From Homarus americanus (lineage: Eukaryota > Arthropoda > Malacostraca > Decapoda > Nephropidae), in the NCBI RefSeq assembly GCF_018991925.1, contig NW_024735503.1, forward strand, positions 3,870,839-3,934,838: DNA of 64,000 nucleotides, read 5' to 3'. The notes below the pieces were generated by a model that saw only the letters and a list, made by a program, of their open reading frames with translations, did no database searches and was not told the origin of the DNA. The position numbers were made by a program, and so were the translations under genes. Positions 11,694-33,156 of this stretch are shown here, piece by piece (position 1 is the stretch's first letter; each line of letters starts with the position of its first letter).

Positions 11694-12043
11694 CAGACTA
11701 ATTGTGCAAAAAAACTCAGAATATTTACAAAATTTGCAATTTTTCCCACAAAGGTAAGGATGGGCCAGATTTTTTATTAAGTGAAGTTCACTTTAGCCGG
11801 GGTTTATTGTATACATTACTATATTTGTCTATCTTAGAGGTTTGCATGTAGCACCATTAACTGCAAACCACTTCTTGGAAGGAAATGTTAACCAGACACA
11901 AAATAAAACTATGTTTTCCTTGAAGTATCAACTGGCTTTCTTATTTAACTATTTATACAATGGAATAGATCAATTGATAGATTAACTGATTTATGGATTT
12001 TAGGCTCAAAGCCAAGCTCTGGAGCCAATGAAATTGAGTACAA

Positions 12044-22895
<10,852 letters not shown>

Positions 22896-23434
22896 CGTTC
22901 TCTCTAGCTGCACAAGATGGCAAATCTCGACAAGAGCCTTCCAAACACCTGAACCTTGTACTGTACACCTCGCACCGCCCCTCAACAGGCGCAGTCCACC
23001 ATGCACCTGAACACACACAGATACTAGTTACACCCCTCTTATCTCCCCTACAATCTGATTAATATAAGTTATGTAACAATCAACCGAGTCATAATTTCAA
23101 AGTATAATGAATTTTGACATATTCTTATACTGTACTTTGCGATATTTATATGAATAAAAAATACAGTACTGTATATTGTTATTCAATAAAGATGAGAGCG
23201 TAAAATTTTTACTGTGTTGAGATAAAACGATTTGTTGCACAACCAAGGTTTTCATTTCATAATGGACTGTTGGGCCATGTTCACTAATCAACTCGAGTCT
23301 CGATTATCTGGCTTAATACTTCTTCACACAGAGAGTGGTAGACCTATGGAACACAGACCTACCACTACCCAAAGACTATGTAGTTTTTGACCACTACCAG
23401 CAGTAGCCTACCAGCTAGACAGTCGCAGATGTCG
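22896..23434. other. TPMT-like 5' flank
   Basis: No TATA-type promoter could be recognised. A LINE 3'-end scrap lies at 23322-23395 (frame with FFTQRVVDLWNTDLPLP). Confidence 0.5.
23322..23395 (+). mobile_element. LINE C-terminal scrap
   Basis: A short frame, FFTQRVVDLWNTDLPLPKD, resembles the VVDLWN/NxLP end of CR1-like ORF2. Too short to classify further. Confidence 0.45.
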
Positions 23435-24797
23435 CTAAACTTTTTACTTTTTTTTACTTTTATCCTCTTCGCCACTGATCGGCTCCCTAGCCGCCCGGGC
23501 GATCGGTCACGTCTCTGTCACGCACTGTTGGCAAATACTGGGCATGCACCGGCTCCTGAATGTACCTGAACCCGCTCCAGTGTTGGTCAAGTCTTGTCTT
23601 GAAAGAGCTCACACTCGGTGCCGTCACAACACTCTCTGGTAGATTGTTCCAAGAGTTTACAACCCTCACTCCGAAAAGTTTGCCCTCACGGTTTTCTGGA
23701 CTTGTGGCTTCTTCAATCTTGAGCTGTGACCCCTTGTGGGGCGAGCGTCCGCCAGCTCCAAGTAAGGACACTCAACTGAGTAGTGCCCCCTGAGATGCTT
23801 ATACACCTCAACTAGGTCCCCCTTGCCCGTCTGTAGTATAAGCTAGGCAAGTTCAGGCGCTCCAATCTCTCAGGGTAGCTGAGGTGCCGAAGTGCAGGCA
23901 CCAGTCTGGTGGCCCTCTGAACATTTTCAACCAACTGACAGTCCCTAGCATATCTCGGGGACCAGATGGGGTGACAGTACTCCAGATGGGGAAGCACTTC
24001 ACTCCTGAAGATCGTCACGAGGAACGGACTGTCTAGATATCTGAACGACCTTCTTATAAGACCCAATAATTTATTTGCCTAATTTACCTTCTTCTCACAA
24101 TGGCCCGAGAACTTCAGCTCATTGTCAACATACACACCTAGGTCCTTCTCACACACAGTCTCAACTAGTGCATTTTCTTCATCCCGTTGGGACATATGAT
24201 ACGCCTCCTTACTGTTGGTACGCCCCAGGTGCATCCTCTTACACTTCGTGACATTGAATCTCGGCAGCCATTTCTTCGACCATTCCTGGAGCCCACAGAG
24301 GTCCTTCTGCAGCTCTTCACAGTCCGCTTGGTTCTTAATTTCCCGAAATAACTTGGCGTCATCGGCAAACATTTGTATGGAGGAGTGTACAACGTCAGGC
24401 ATATCATTTATGAAACAAACAAACAACAGCGGGCCCAATACACTACCCTGCGGTACCCCACTTGTTACAGGTACAGATGACGATTTCGTGCCATTAATCA
24501 CCACACATTGCTTGCGGTCATGTAGAAAGTCTTCTATCCACGCTAGGACATTTCCCCGAATTCCGTACCCTTCCAGTTTGATTTTCAGCCTTTCGTGGGG
24601 TACACTGTCGAAAGCCTTGGCAAAATCTAGGTAAATATTGTCGATATTACCACCCCGTTCTAGAATATGGGTCCAAATATCCAATACCTTGAGCAATTGT
24701 GTTAAGCAAGAGCGCCCCGGCATAAAACCGTGTTGGCAATCTTTTACAAGGTTGTTTCGTAGTAGATGTTCCATCGCGGCATCTCTGATAATACTCT
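23435..24797 (-). mobile_element. LINE B, 5'-truncated copy
   Basis: Minus-strand copy of the LINE family seen in full at 26.5-30.7 kb, beginning inside the reverse transcriptase and running to the 3' end (ATCGGCTCC...CCGCCCGGGCGATCGG then TTATCC-type tail). It has a single 3' tail unit, unlike the copies at 30 and 54 kb. 5' truncation is typical of incomplete target-primed reverse transcription. Confidence 0.85.
24079..24774 (-). pseudogene. LINE B reverse transcriptase fragment, open over 231 codons
   Basis: Encodes the reverse-transcriptase palm: QHGFMPGRSCLTQLL, the DFAKAFDSVPHE block, GVPQGSVLGPLLFVCFINDM and the catalytic FADDAKLF block, followed by the RFNVTKCKRMHLG thumb region. The frame is intact to 24079, then shifts near the VNQANKLLGLIRR block and continues to about 23490. 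It is better preserved here than in the longer copy at 29.4-29.6 kb, but lacks the endonuclease and most fingers, so it is not autonomous. Confidence 0.85.
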
Positions 24798-26105
24798 AAA
24801 GAAAAACAAAATAATAAACTAGTCAGTCACGGCCGCACCTGAAAGAAAACTACTATTTTTTCCGTATACAATGTTTGCTTTTATTATATGTAAGAGGACA
24901 ATATTTACATGTTAACATAAACTAAAATCCAACAAATATTTACTCTAGTTAAGAAACATGTCTACGGTGTCTTGTTTTAACTGAAGAAAGTTTGTTTTAG
25001 GAATTATTTAAAACCTTAGGTAAGTATTGATTTTAATACCGTTACATTCTTACGTAATTGCGTGATGGTGGTCTATGAAGGTGGCTGTGTGATGGTAGTG
25101 TGATGGGGTTGTAACTTGTTTGATGATATAGTGATGGTATAGTGATGGTGGATTATGATAGTGGTCAATGATGGTGATTGTGTGATGGTATTTGCGTGAT
25201 GGTGGTAATAAACATAAATGAAACGGGATGGTGGTTGTAAGTATGGGGGTAGTGCGATGGTGGTAGGTGTATTGTAAATAAGTATAGAAGTGTAAAGTAA
25301 TGGTGGTCTCGATTGTTGTAATAAGGAGATTTTATTGTGTGTAAATATGGATGTAATGAGGTCTATTATACTTACTGTATAAACGGACTAAATGTGATAA
25401 TGTGAGTAGGTGTGATGATATACGGAAGTGTGAGTAGTGTGATGGTGCTGACTGGGTCTAATAATGTCCCCATCAAGGCCACACACTCACCACACGTTAT
25501 GTCACTCTCGCTCTTGGTAAAAATACCTGTGAGGCGGAGATGAATATAAATAAACAATTAGATATTCAGTAAAATCTTCATACGAGCTCACATTGATTCA
25601 GCGTGTAGATAGACAGTGCTGGTACACAATGTACTCCATATCTGCCACTTTAATGGCGTGGTTACAATTATCAAAGTTTAGTTACAAAGTCGAGGAAGAA
25701 ATGGCAAAGTTTTAGTGACTGGTGGCAGGGCGAAGTGAGTATACTAATAAATTATGTACACACACTGAGGGTCCACAACATAGAACACGCATCGATTCAC
25801 CTTTAAGTTTATCCCCAGCGTATTTCACACTAACCTAACCTATCACAAATTTACCTAACCAAACTTCCCCGGTTAACGCGAGTGTTTAATCATCAGGTGA
25901 AATGAACAGTGTCTAATGGTGAACCCTGCTGCCATATGGCATCACAAAAACTGTGACCAAGTCATAGGTTGCTGAACTGACTTTCTGCTTCATTTACTTA
26001 CACACAATTGCAGGGTGTCAATTCTTTCTCTTACTTTGACAACTCAACATACATATATCATTTCTCACTCTTAATATTTTGTTCATTTTTGTATTTATTT
26101 TTTAC
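24798..26105. other. intergenic, with degenerate minisatellite
   Basis: Non-coding. Apart from the GTGATGGT-rich minisatellite at 25060-25290 I see only AT-rich unique-looking sequence. Confidence 0.5.
25060..25290 (+). repeat. degenerate GTGATGGT minisatellite
   Basis: Words such as GTGATGGTGG, GTGATGGTA and CGATGGTGG recur irregularly over about 230 bp, consistent with an old tandem array of a short unit. Confidence 0.6.
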
Positions 26106-26109
26106 TCAT

Positions 26110-26113
26110 TATG

Positions 26114-26185
<72 letters not shown>

Positions 26186-26235
26186 TGTTATTAATATTAA
26201 TATTTTCTTTTATTATAACTTATTTATATTATTTA

Positions 26236-26307
<72 letters not shown>

Positions 26308-26340
26308 AGTATTTTCATCATAATTATTATTGCAGCATTA

Positions 26341-26401
<61 letters not shown>

Positions 26402-26417
26402 TATTATTATTATTTTA
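26110..26417 (+). repeat. (TTA)n microsatellite block
   Basis: Three long TTA/ATT runs (about 26110-26185, 26238-26308, 26338-26417) separated by short AT-rich spacers, ending in a truncated TTTTCGCCCCCAGGCC module and poly(A). Long Tyr or Leu frames here are artefacts. Confidence 0.95.
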
Positions 26418-26549
26418 TTATATTTTCGCCCCCAGGCCTTGATGTAAAAAAAAAAAAAAAAAAATCTTCAAAGTGCCCCTACGCGTTGCGGAGTATAACA
26501 GTCAAATTGTTTACAGTTTGCTCAAGGCCGCCGTCTCCCCTTCTGGGTG

Positions 26550-27578
26550 ATGCCCAGAATGAAGTATTGTCCCTTCTGTGAGTGTAACAGATCATAATAA
26601 CCAAGGTAAGTTCATACAAGAAGATAAACGGTCTTTTCGCTTTCATGTACCGTGTTCTCATGCAACGTTTAGGAGGTTACTAACTGCCGTAAAGCATGAT
26701 GGCTGTTGCTGGTATTGCCCTGGCTGCATAGTCAAGGTGAATGAAGCGATTGCAAGCCATAAGGGAACGAGTTCTCTAGAGACGAAAATAGATGAAGCTG
26801 GAGCCCTGCTGGTTGACAAACTGGAGCAAGTTGAGAAAGAGATCCTTGCTAAGACTGAGGAAGTAGCTAATAGAATGGAGGTGGTTGCTAAGAGGAGTTA
26901 TGCTGACATATTAGCAGGGCCACGGGAGGGGGCGGAGAGTAATGCAGGATGAGAACAGGTTCTACAACAGCTTGGGACTTTGAAGAAGTGTGTCGAAGAA
27001 GTGAAAATTAACGGACCTACTGTTAGGGGAGAAGAGGAACACCAGGAACGTCTCCAGCGCAGGAACAATGTAATAGTTTTTGGAGTCCCAGAGAGCCAGG
27101 CGGAGGGAACTGTGAGTAAGGTAACACAGGATAAGATGCTGTATCAAAATATTTGTACAGAGGTTCTGAAGATTCCATCAACCCCTCAGGAAGTGAGGAG
27201 GCTGGGACAAAAGCAGGGGGATAAGCCTCGCCCCCTCAGGATCACACTAGTGAGTGAGGAGGAGAAATGGCAGGTTATTCGGCAGGCAAAAAACTTAGCA
27301 AGGAGCGAGGCATTTCGAGATGTATTCATTCACCCAACCGCACGGTAATGCAGAGGGAACAGCACAAGAAACTCCTGCAGGACTTGAAGCAGAAGAGGGA
27401 AGAGTCGAGGAGGAACGGGGACAGGTGTACATGGGTTATACTCAGGGGGAGGGTAGTGGAAACAAGTGTGCCGACACAGGGCCAGGGGGCAGCAGTGCAC
27501 CCTCCACCCACTCAACCCCCCACCCGGGAGGCGGCACCAGCTCAGCCTACCGGACAGGAGGGAACGAGCGCCGTGTAA
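26550..27578 (+). pseudogene. LINE B ORF1, PHD-like zinc finger and coiled coil
   Basis: From the ATG at 26550 the first codons give MPRMKYCPFCECN. After a frame change the piece CSHATFRRLLTAV...CCWYCPGC completes a Cys/His-rich PHD-like finger. A Glu/Lys-rich predicted coiled coil follows (DKLEQVEKEILAKTEEVANR), one in-frame stop at 26950, then an RNA-binding-like segment (RRNNVIVFGVPES, EVRRLGQKQGDKPRPLRI). A second frame change lies near 27345. PHD-type ORF1 proteins are known from CR1-like elements. Confidence 0.7.
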
Positions 27579-27579
27579 A

Positions 27580-30566
27580 CAATGACATTTCTAACCACAC
27601 CCTGCAAAATACAGTGTACTTAGCAAATGCTGCAGCTTCTGAGAATGTGGGGGGAGCGGGTTTATTACTAAGAGCAGAGACGTTACCGAGAACAAATTCT
27701 GGCTTGAATGTCATGTACACTAATACTGACACGTTCCTTGATAAGAGAGAAGAGTTTGAAACACTACTAAGAGTACACCAACCAGATATTGTAGGAGTTG
27801 TAGAACTGTTGTACAAGAACAGGAGAATCGACCCAGAGGAATGTGAGTTCAGTATTGCTGGATATGACTCATTTACGAACCTAACTCAAGAATCCTGCAG
27901 GAGGGGTGTGGTTATCTACGCTAGGCAAGACCTTAGAGCCAGCCAGGCGAGGGTACAGGGAGAGGATGTCTTTGAAGAGTCCAAGTGGTGTAAAATTAAA
28001 TTAAAGGGAGGGGACTTACTTATCGTCTGGTGTATCTACAGATCCCCGAACTGTGGCCCACTAAATCAAAGGAACTTAAGAACCTTAATAAACAATGCGG
28101 CGATGCTCAACCCCAGCCACCTCCTTATCATGGGGGGACTTTAACTATGGCGACATCGACTGGAGAAACGAGTCAACCCCGAATGACTTGAATAATCCTG
28201 CTACTCTTTTTGTAGAAACTCTGAGAGATAATTTTCTGTTCCAACATGTGAGAGACCCGACACATTACAGAGGGGAACAAACACCCAAGCCACTTGACCT
28301 CATCATAACAAACGAGGAGGGTATGGTGGCCAAACTGGAACACCTTGCCCCAATTGGCACCAGTCACCATACAGTGTTGTCATTCAGATTTAACTGTTAC
28401 CTAGTTCAGGATAAGGCCAGGCCAAGGTGCAAATATTACAAGGGAAATTACAATGGGATGAGGGAAGAGATGAGGGGTATCAACTGGCCTGACTTATTAA
28501 GGTACAAAAACGCAGACACTACGCTGAATATCATAACTAGTACAGTGACCCATTTGATCGATAAATATATACCCAAGACCAAACCCAGTGCTTCTAGGAA
28601 TACGAGGGGACCCCGACACATGAACCATGCGGCGGTCGACAAAATTAAGAAGAAAACCCAGAAATTCAAGACGTGGGTTGGGTCAAGCGATGAGCAAGAC
28701 AGGAGGATGTATGCAAGAGCCAGAAACCAAGCAAAGATAGAGTGTAGGAGGGCTGAAAAGGAGTTCCAGAGGCTGGGTGCAAGCGAGGTCAAGTCAAACC
28801 CAAAGGCGTTTTATCGCTATGCAAAGTCGAAATTGAAAACGTGAGTAGGAGTATCAGACCTGAGGCTGGTGGATGGTAGTTACGCAGATTCTGACCAGCA
28901 TAAAGCTGAGGCATTGAACAGCTTCTTTTCCTCGGTGTTCACAAGAGAGGATGCAACTAACCTTCCTGCGTTTGCGGACAGGCGGTTCGACACAGTACTG
29001 ACCCACATTGTGTTCACAGAGGAGGGTATTAGAAATAAACTGTCCAGGCTAAAGGTCCATAAGAGACCCGGCCCTGACATGGTACATCCTAGAGTGCTAA
29101 GAGAGTTGTGCAACGAGTTGCCGAGCCCCTGAAGATCCTGTTTTGTAAATGCCTGGATGAACAAATGGTCCCCAGTGAATGGAAAGTGGCTTATGTGACT
29201 TCTATCTTCAAGAAGGGTGATCGTCACTCCTCGAACAACTATAGACCAGTGAGCCTGACCAGCATAATATGTAAAGTACTTGAGAGTATTATCAGAGATG
29301 CCGCAATGGAACATCTATTACGAAACAACCTTGAAAAGGATTGTCAACACGGTTTTATGCCGGGGCGCTCCTGCTTAACACAGCTGCTCAAGGTATTGGA
29401 TATTTGGACCCAAATTTACCTGGATTTTCCCAAGGCTTTCGACAGTGTATCCCATGAAAGGCTGAAATTCAAACTGGAAGGGTACGGAATTCGGGTAAAT
29501 GTCCTAGCGTGGATAGAAGACTTTCTACATGCACTGCAAGCAGTGTGTGGTGATTAATGGCACGAAATCGTCATCCTTACCTGTCACAAGTGGGGTACCA
29601 CAGGGCAGTATATTGGGCCCGCTGTTGTTTGTTTGTTTCATAAATGACATGCCTGACGTTGTACACTCCTCCATACAAATGTTTGCCGATGATGGCAAGT
29701 TATTTCGGGAAATTAAGAACCAAGTGGGCTGTGAAGAGCTGCAGAAGGATCTCTGTGAGCTCCAGGAATGGTCGAAGAAATGGCTGCTGAGATTCAATGT
29801 CACGAAGTGTAAGAGGATGCACCTGGGGCGTACCAACGGTAAGGAAGCGTATCATATGTCCCAACGGGATGAAGAAACTGCACTAGTTGAGACTGAATGT
29901 GAGAAGGACCTAGGTGTGTATGTTGACAATGAGCTGAAGCTCTCGGGCCATTGCGAAAAGAAGGTAAACCAGGCAAATAAATTATTGGGTCTTATAAGAA
30001 GGTTGTTCAGATATCTAGACGGTCCGTCCCTCGTAACGATATTCAGGAGTGAAGTGCTGCCCCATCTGGAGTACTGTCACCTCGTCTGGTCCTCGAGATA
30101 TGCTAGGGACTTTCAGTTGGTTGAAAATGTTCAAAGGAGGGCCACCAAACTGGTGCCTGCACTTCGGCACCTCAGCTACCCTGAGAGATTGGAGTGCCTG
30201 AACTTGCCTAGCTTATACTACAGACGGGCAAGGGGGGACCTAGTTGAGGTTTATAAGCATCTCAGGGGGCACTAAGTTGAGTGTCCTTACTTGGAGCCGG
30301 CGGACGCACGCCCCACAAGGGGTCACAGCTCAAGATTGAAGAAGCCGCAAGTCCAGAAAACTGTGAAGGAAAACGTTTTCGGAGTGAGGGCTGTAGACTC
30401 TTGGAACAATCTACCAGAGAGTGTTGTGACGGCACCGAGTGTGAGCTCTTTCAAGACAAGACTTGACCAACACTGGAGCGGGTTCAGGTACATTCAGGAG
30501 TCGGTGCATGCCCAGTATTTGCCAACAGTGCGTGACAGAGACGTGACTTATCGCCCGGGCGGCTAA
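27580..30566 (+). pseudogene. LINE B ORF2, endonuclease and reverse transcriptase
   Basis: Endonuclease blocks: VMYTNTDTFLDKREEF, QPDIVGVVELLYKN, RRGVVIYARQDL, LLIVWCIYRSPN. A frameshift at about 28135 leads into GDFNYGDIDW and SHHTVLSF. After a stop near 28840 comes the reverse transcriptase: RPGPDMVHPRVLRELC, IFKKGDRHSSNNYRPVSLTS, QHGFMPGRSCLTQLL, YLDFPKAFDSV, GVPQGSILGPLLF and FADD at 29682-29693. Compared with the copy at 24 kb, about ten codons before YLDF are deleted. A frameshift lies near 29530. The C-terminal block ([12 protein letters not shown]) ends with RPGG and a stop at 30566. Confidence 0.85.
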
Positions 30567-30672
30567 CGAGCCGATCTTTTGGTGAAGAAGATAAATGAAA
30601 AGGAAAAGTAATCAGAGACGTGACCGATCGCCCAAGCGGGTAACGAGCCGATCAGTGGCGAAGAGGATAAAA

Positions 30673-30825
<153 letters not shown>

Positions 30826-30860
30826 TGTAGATCCACAATGAAAACGTGGATAAGATAAAT

Positions 30861-30998
30861 CTTGATAAAATCACACGGGAAAAGGGAACAACTGAGCACC
30901 TCAGCTTTCGTCTTTATTCAAGACATCTTCAGAGGCAACTGAATAAAGACGAAAGCTAAGGTGCTCCGTTGTTTCCCTTTTCCCGTGTGATTTTATCA

Positions 30999-31000
<2 letters not shown>
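30861..31000. repeat. long near-perfect hairpin between AT microsatellites
   Basis: Arms of 60 and 61 nt (outer end CTTGATAAAATCACACGGG) differ by two mismatches and one single-base bulge, around a 19-nt loop. AT microsatellites lie on both sides. Confidence 0.9.

Positions 31001-31044
<44 letters not shown>
31001..31044 (+). repeat. (AT)n microsatellite
   Basis: About 22 AT units between the two hairpins. Confidence 0.95.
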
Positions 31045-31046
<2 letters not shown>

Positions 31047-31048
<2 letters not shown>

Positions 31049-31100
31049 ATAAACTACAAGGAAAAAGAAAAACACGTAAGTTCTTTTTTCCTTGTGGTTA
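31047..31100. repeat. second hairpin between AT microsatellites
   Basis: GATAAACTACAAGGAAAAAG pairs with a right arm ending TTTTTCCTTGTGGTTATC around a loop of roughly ten bases. Confidence 0.7.
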
Positions 31101-31133
31101 TCAGTACATACCTGGATCACAAGGCAATCTACA

Positions 31134-31137
<4 letters not shown>

Positions 31138-31214
<77 letters not shown>
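31138..31214 (+). repeat. (TA)n microsatellite
   Basis: About 38 uninterrupted TA units. Confidence 0.95.
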
Positions 31215-31216
<2 letters not shown>

Positions 31217-32160
31217 CATATCAGTCCATATAAAAGCAAAAGTGTGTGACGCGGGGTGGGGGGGAGGAATAGATAGCATATGGTGTTATCATCGGTGACC
31301 AAGAGTAACTATGACTGTTGGTGTTGGTTACATAAGCTACTAGGCCAGCCAGCCCGTCTACTGCGACGCTTGTTCTCTCAACGTCACCGCAGTTTATGTA
31401 TAACATAATACCTCCTGTATAATTATACTTGTTTTTATTCATGCGGCCTAACAGAGCTTTATCTTTATAAGCTAGCCAAGTTATCATGCAGACGAATGCA
31501 AGAAATTACTTTTCAAACGCAGGTTGGTAGACCTATGAAACGGTCTGTTCAATCAAGAACAGTACTGTACTTAGCTGCAAAATAGCCTTTGACAAAATTA
31601 TCAAGAATAATGGTCGAACGTCCTTCACAGGCCACTGGCCACTTCTAGTGGGTGGTCATTAGGTATATAAGGTAAAAAATTTGAATGGTATAATTACTAA
31701 CCCTGTTCGCGCTGAAAGACCTTTGTAGTGGCTCCTCTCCCCTACATCTTCCAACTGAGCTCCGGCCGCACGCCGACCAGCCAATCAGCGTACAGAATAT
31801 AGAATAGAAAAATGCTTGTGACAGGGGGGAAGGAGGTTCAGAGGAAGGATAAAGGGAGGATAGAAGTGAATTTTTGAAGGAGAGAATAGGTGCAGTGGCT
31901 AAACACCGCTTGCGTGAGGAGGTAGGCAAAATGCCCTGAGGGTGCAACAATCACAATCAGGACGAGGCAGAGGGAGGGCGGGAGCAGGTCCGGGCAAGCA
32001 AAGGGCCAACGCGGGTGCTCTGGTTGTCGTCTTAGCTTAGGCAGTGTTGGCAAAGCGGAGGAAGAACCGCCCCGCCACGGCGGCGGCGCAAGCCGAGAAG
32101 CGCAGGTGGACGGACGCACAGGCCACACACGAACAAAGTAAACAGAGAAGGTGAAAATAT
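31215..32160. other. unassigned region with a GC-rich 400-bp core
   Basis: From about 31730 to 32140 base composition turns GC- and CpG-rich (CGCCACGGCGGCGGCGCAAG near 32070), unlike the flanks, with an inverted-CCAAT-type word at 31780. No exon could be supported. It may be a promoter-like CpG patch or the end of the repeat region to the right. Confidence 0.35.
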
Positions 32161-33125
32161 GGAAATTTAGCTAGTCGTAGGGTTGTTTGGAGAAAGATGA
32201 AGGTAAAGTCTTTGAGCTATGTCAAAGAGGAACAGAGCGAGTTGGAGGAAGGGTTTTGAATCTTTGAGCTTGAAATGTCAAAGTATTCATAGTAAGGAAG
32301 GATGAGCGTATCGTAGGAGAGTTTTTAGTAATAGCAGCAGACAGATTTGCGCTTTTTTGTCAAATTATGAACGGAGACGAGAATGAGATATAGGTTGAGT
32401 GGTTTCAGTCTTGAGTTAGGTCGATTTTATTGAGAATTGGATGTCACAGACGTTGGGTATGTTTGATTAGGTTCTGAGAGTTGTGGGTCTTTTAGCTATG
32501 TCAGAGAGAAATGGAGAGAGTTGGAGGAAGAGTTTTGAATCTTTGAGCTTGAAATGTCAAAGTATTCGTAGTAAGGAAGGATGAGTGTATCGTAGGAGAG
32601 TTATCTAGTAATAGCAGGAGACAGATTTGAGCTATGTCAAATTGTGAACAGAGATGAGAGTGAGATATAGGTTGTATGGTTTCAGTCTTGAGTTAGGTCG
32701 ATTTAGTTGACAGTGGCTGATTATAGAAGGTATGCTTGATTTGGTTTTCGAGATTGTAGTGTTATGAGGGGCTTTGGTCTGGCGGGGGGATGTTGTGTCG
32801 AGATTGGTTGTGGGAGGGGGGAGTTTAGGTTTGGGGATTAAGGTTGTATGTTAATTTAAGGTGAATTAGAATTGCTTAAGGGGGGTTGTTGTGTGAGTGT
32901 GTTTGTGTTTGCATGGAAATGTAGTAAGGGGAGAGAGGGAGGGTTAGGATAATTGTTATAAGGTCAGGTATGGTTCGGTTGTCGGGAGGAGGAGAGGAGA
33001 GGAGAGGGGAGGCGAGAGGAGGAGAGGGGGGCTTTGGAGGTTCTTGGGTTAATTTATAGTATGGTAGGATTTCTTAGGAATGATATGTTTTGTGTTGCTA
33101 ATGAATAGTTGTATTGAGTCATATG

Positions 33126-33156
<31 letters not shown>

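Larger units (their letters stand above)
8646..11809. mobile_element. Tigger-like element hosting nested insertions
   Basis: Ends of the form CAGTAAACCCCAACTTAAG and, on the right, the complement CAATAAACCCCGGCTAAAG, flanked by TA. The outer element is non-coding. It contains a jockey-like LINE fragment (about 10015-11570), itself split by a hAT-type MITE (10609-11491), and a poly(T)/poly(A)-bounded module near 11590-11693. Much of its 3.2 kb is therefore later insertions. Confidence 0.65.

Noticed and set aside
26008..26581. Long frames rich in Tyr or Leu
   Set aside because: Pure translation of TTA/ATT microsatellite runs; no gene content.
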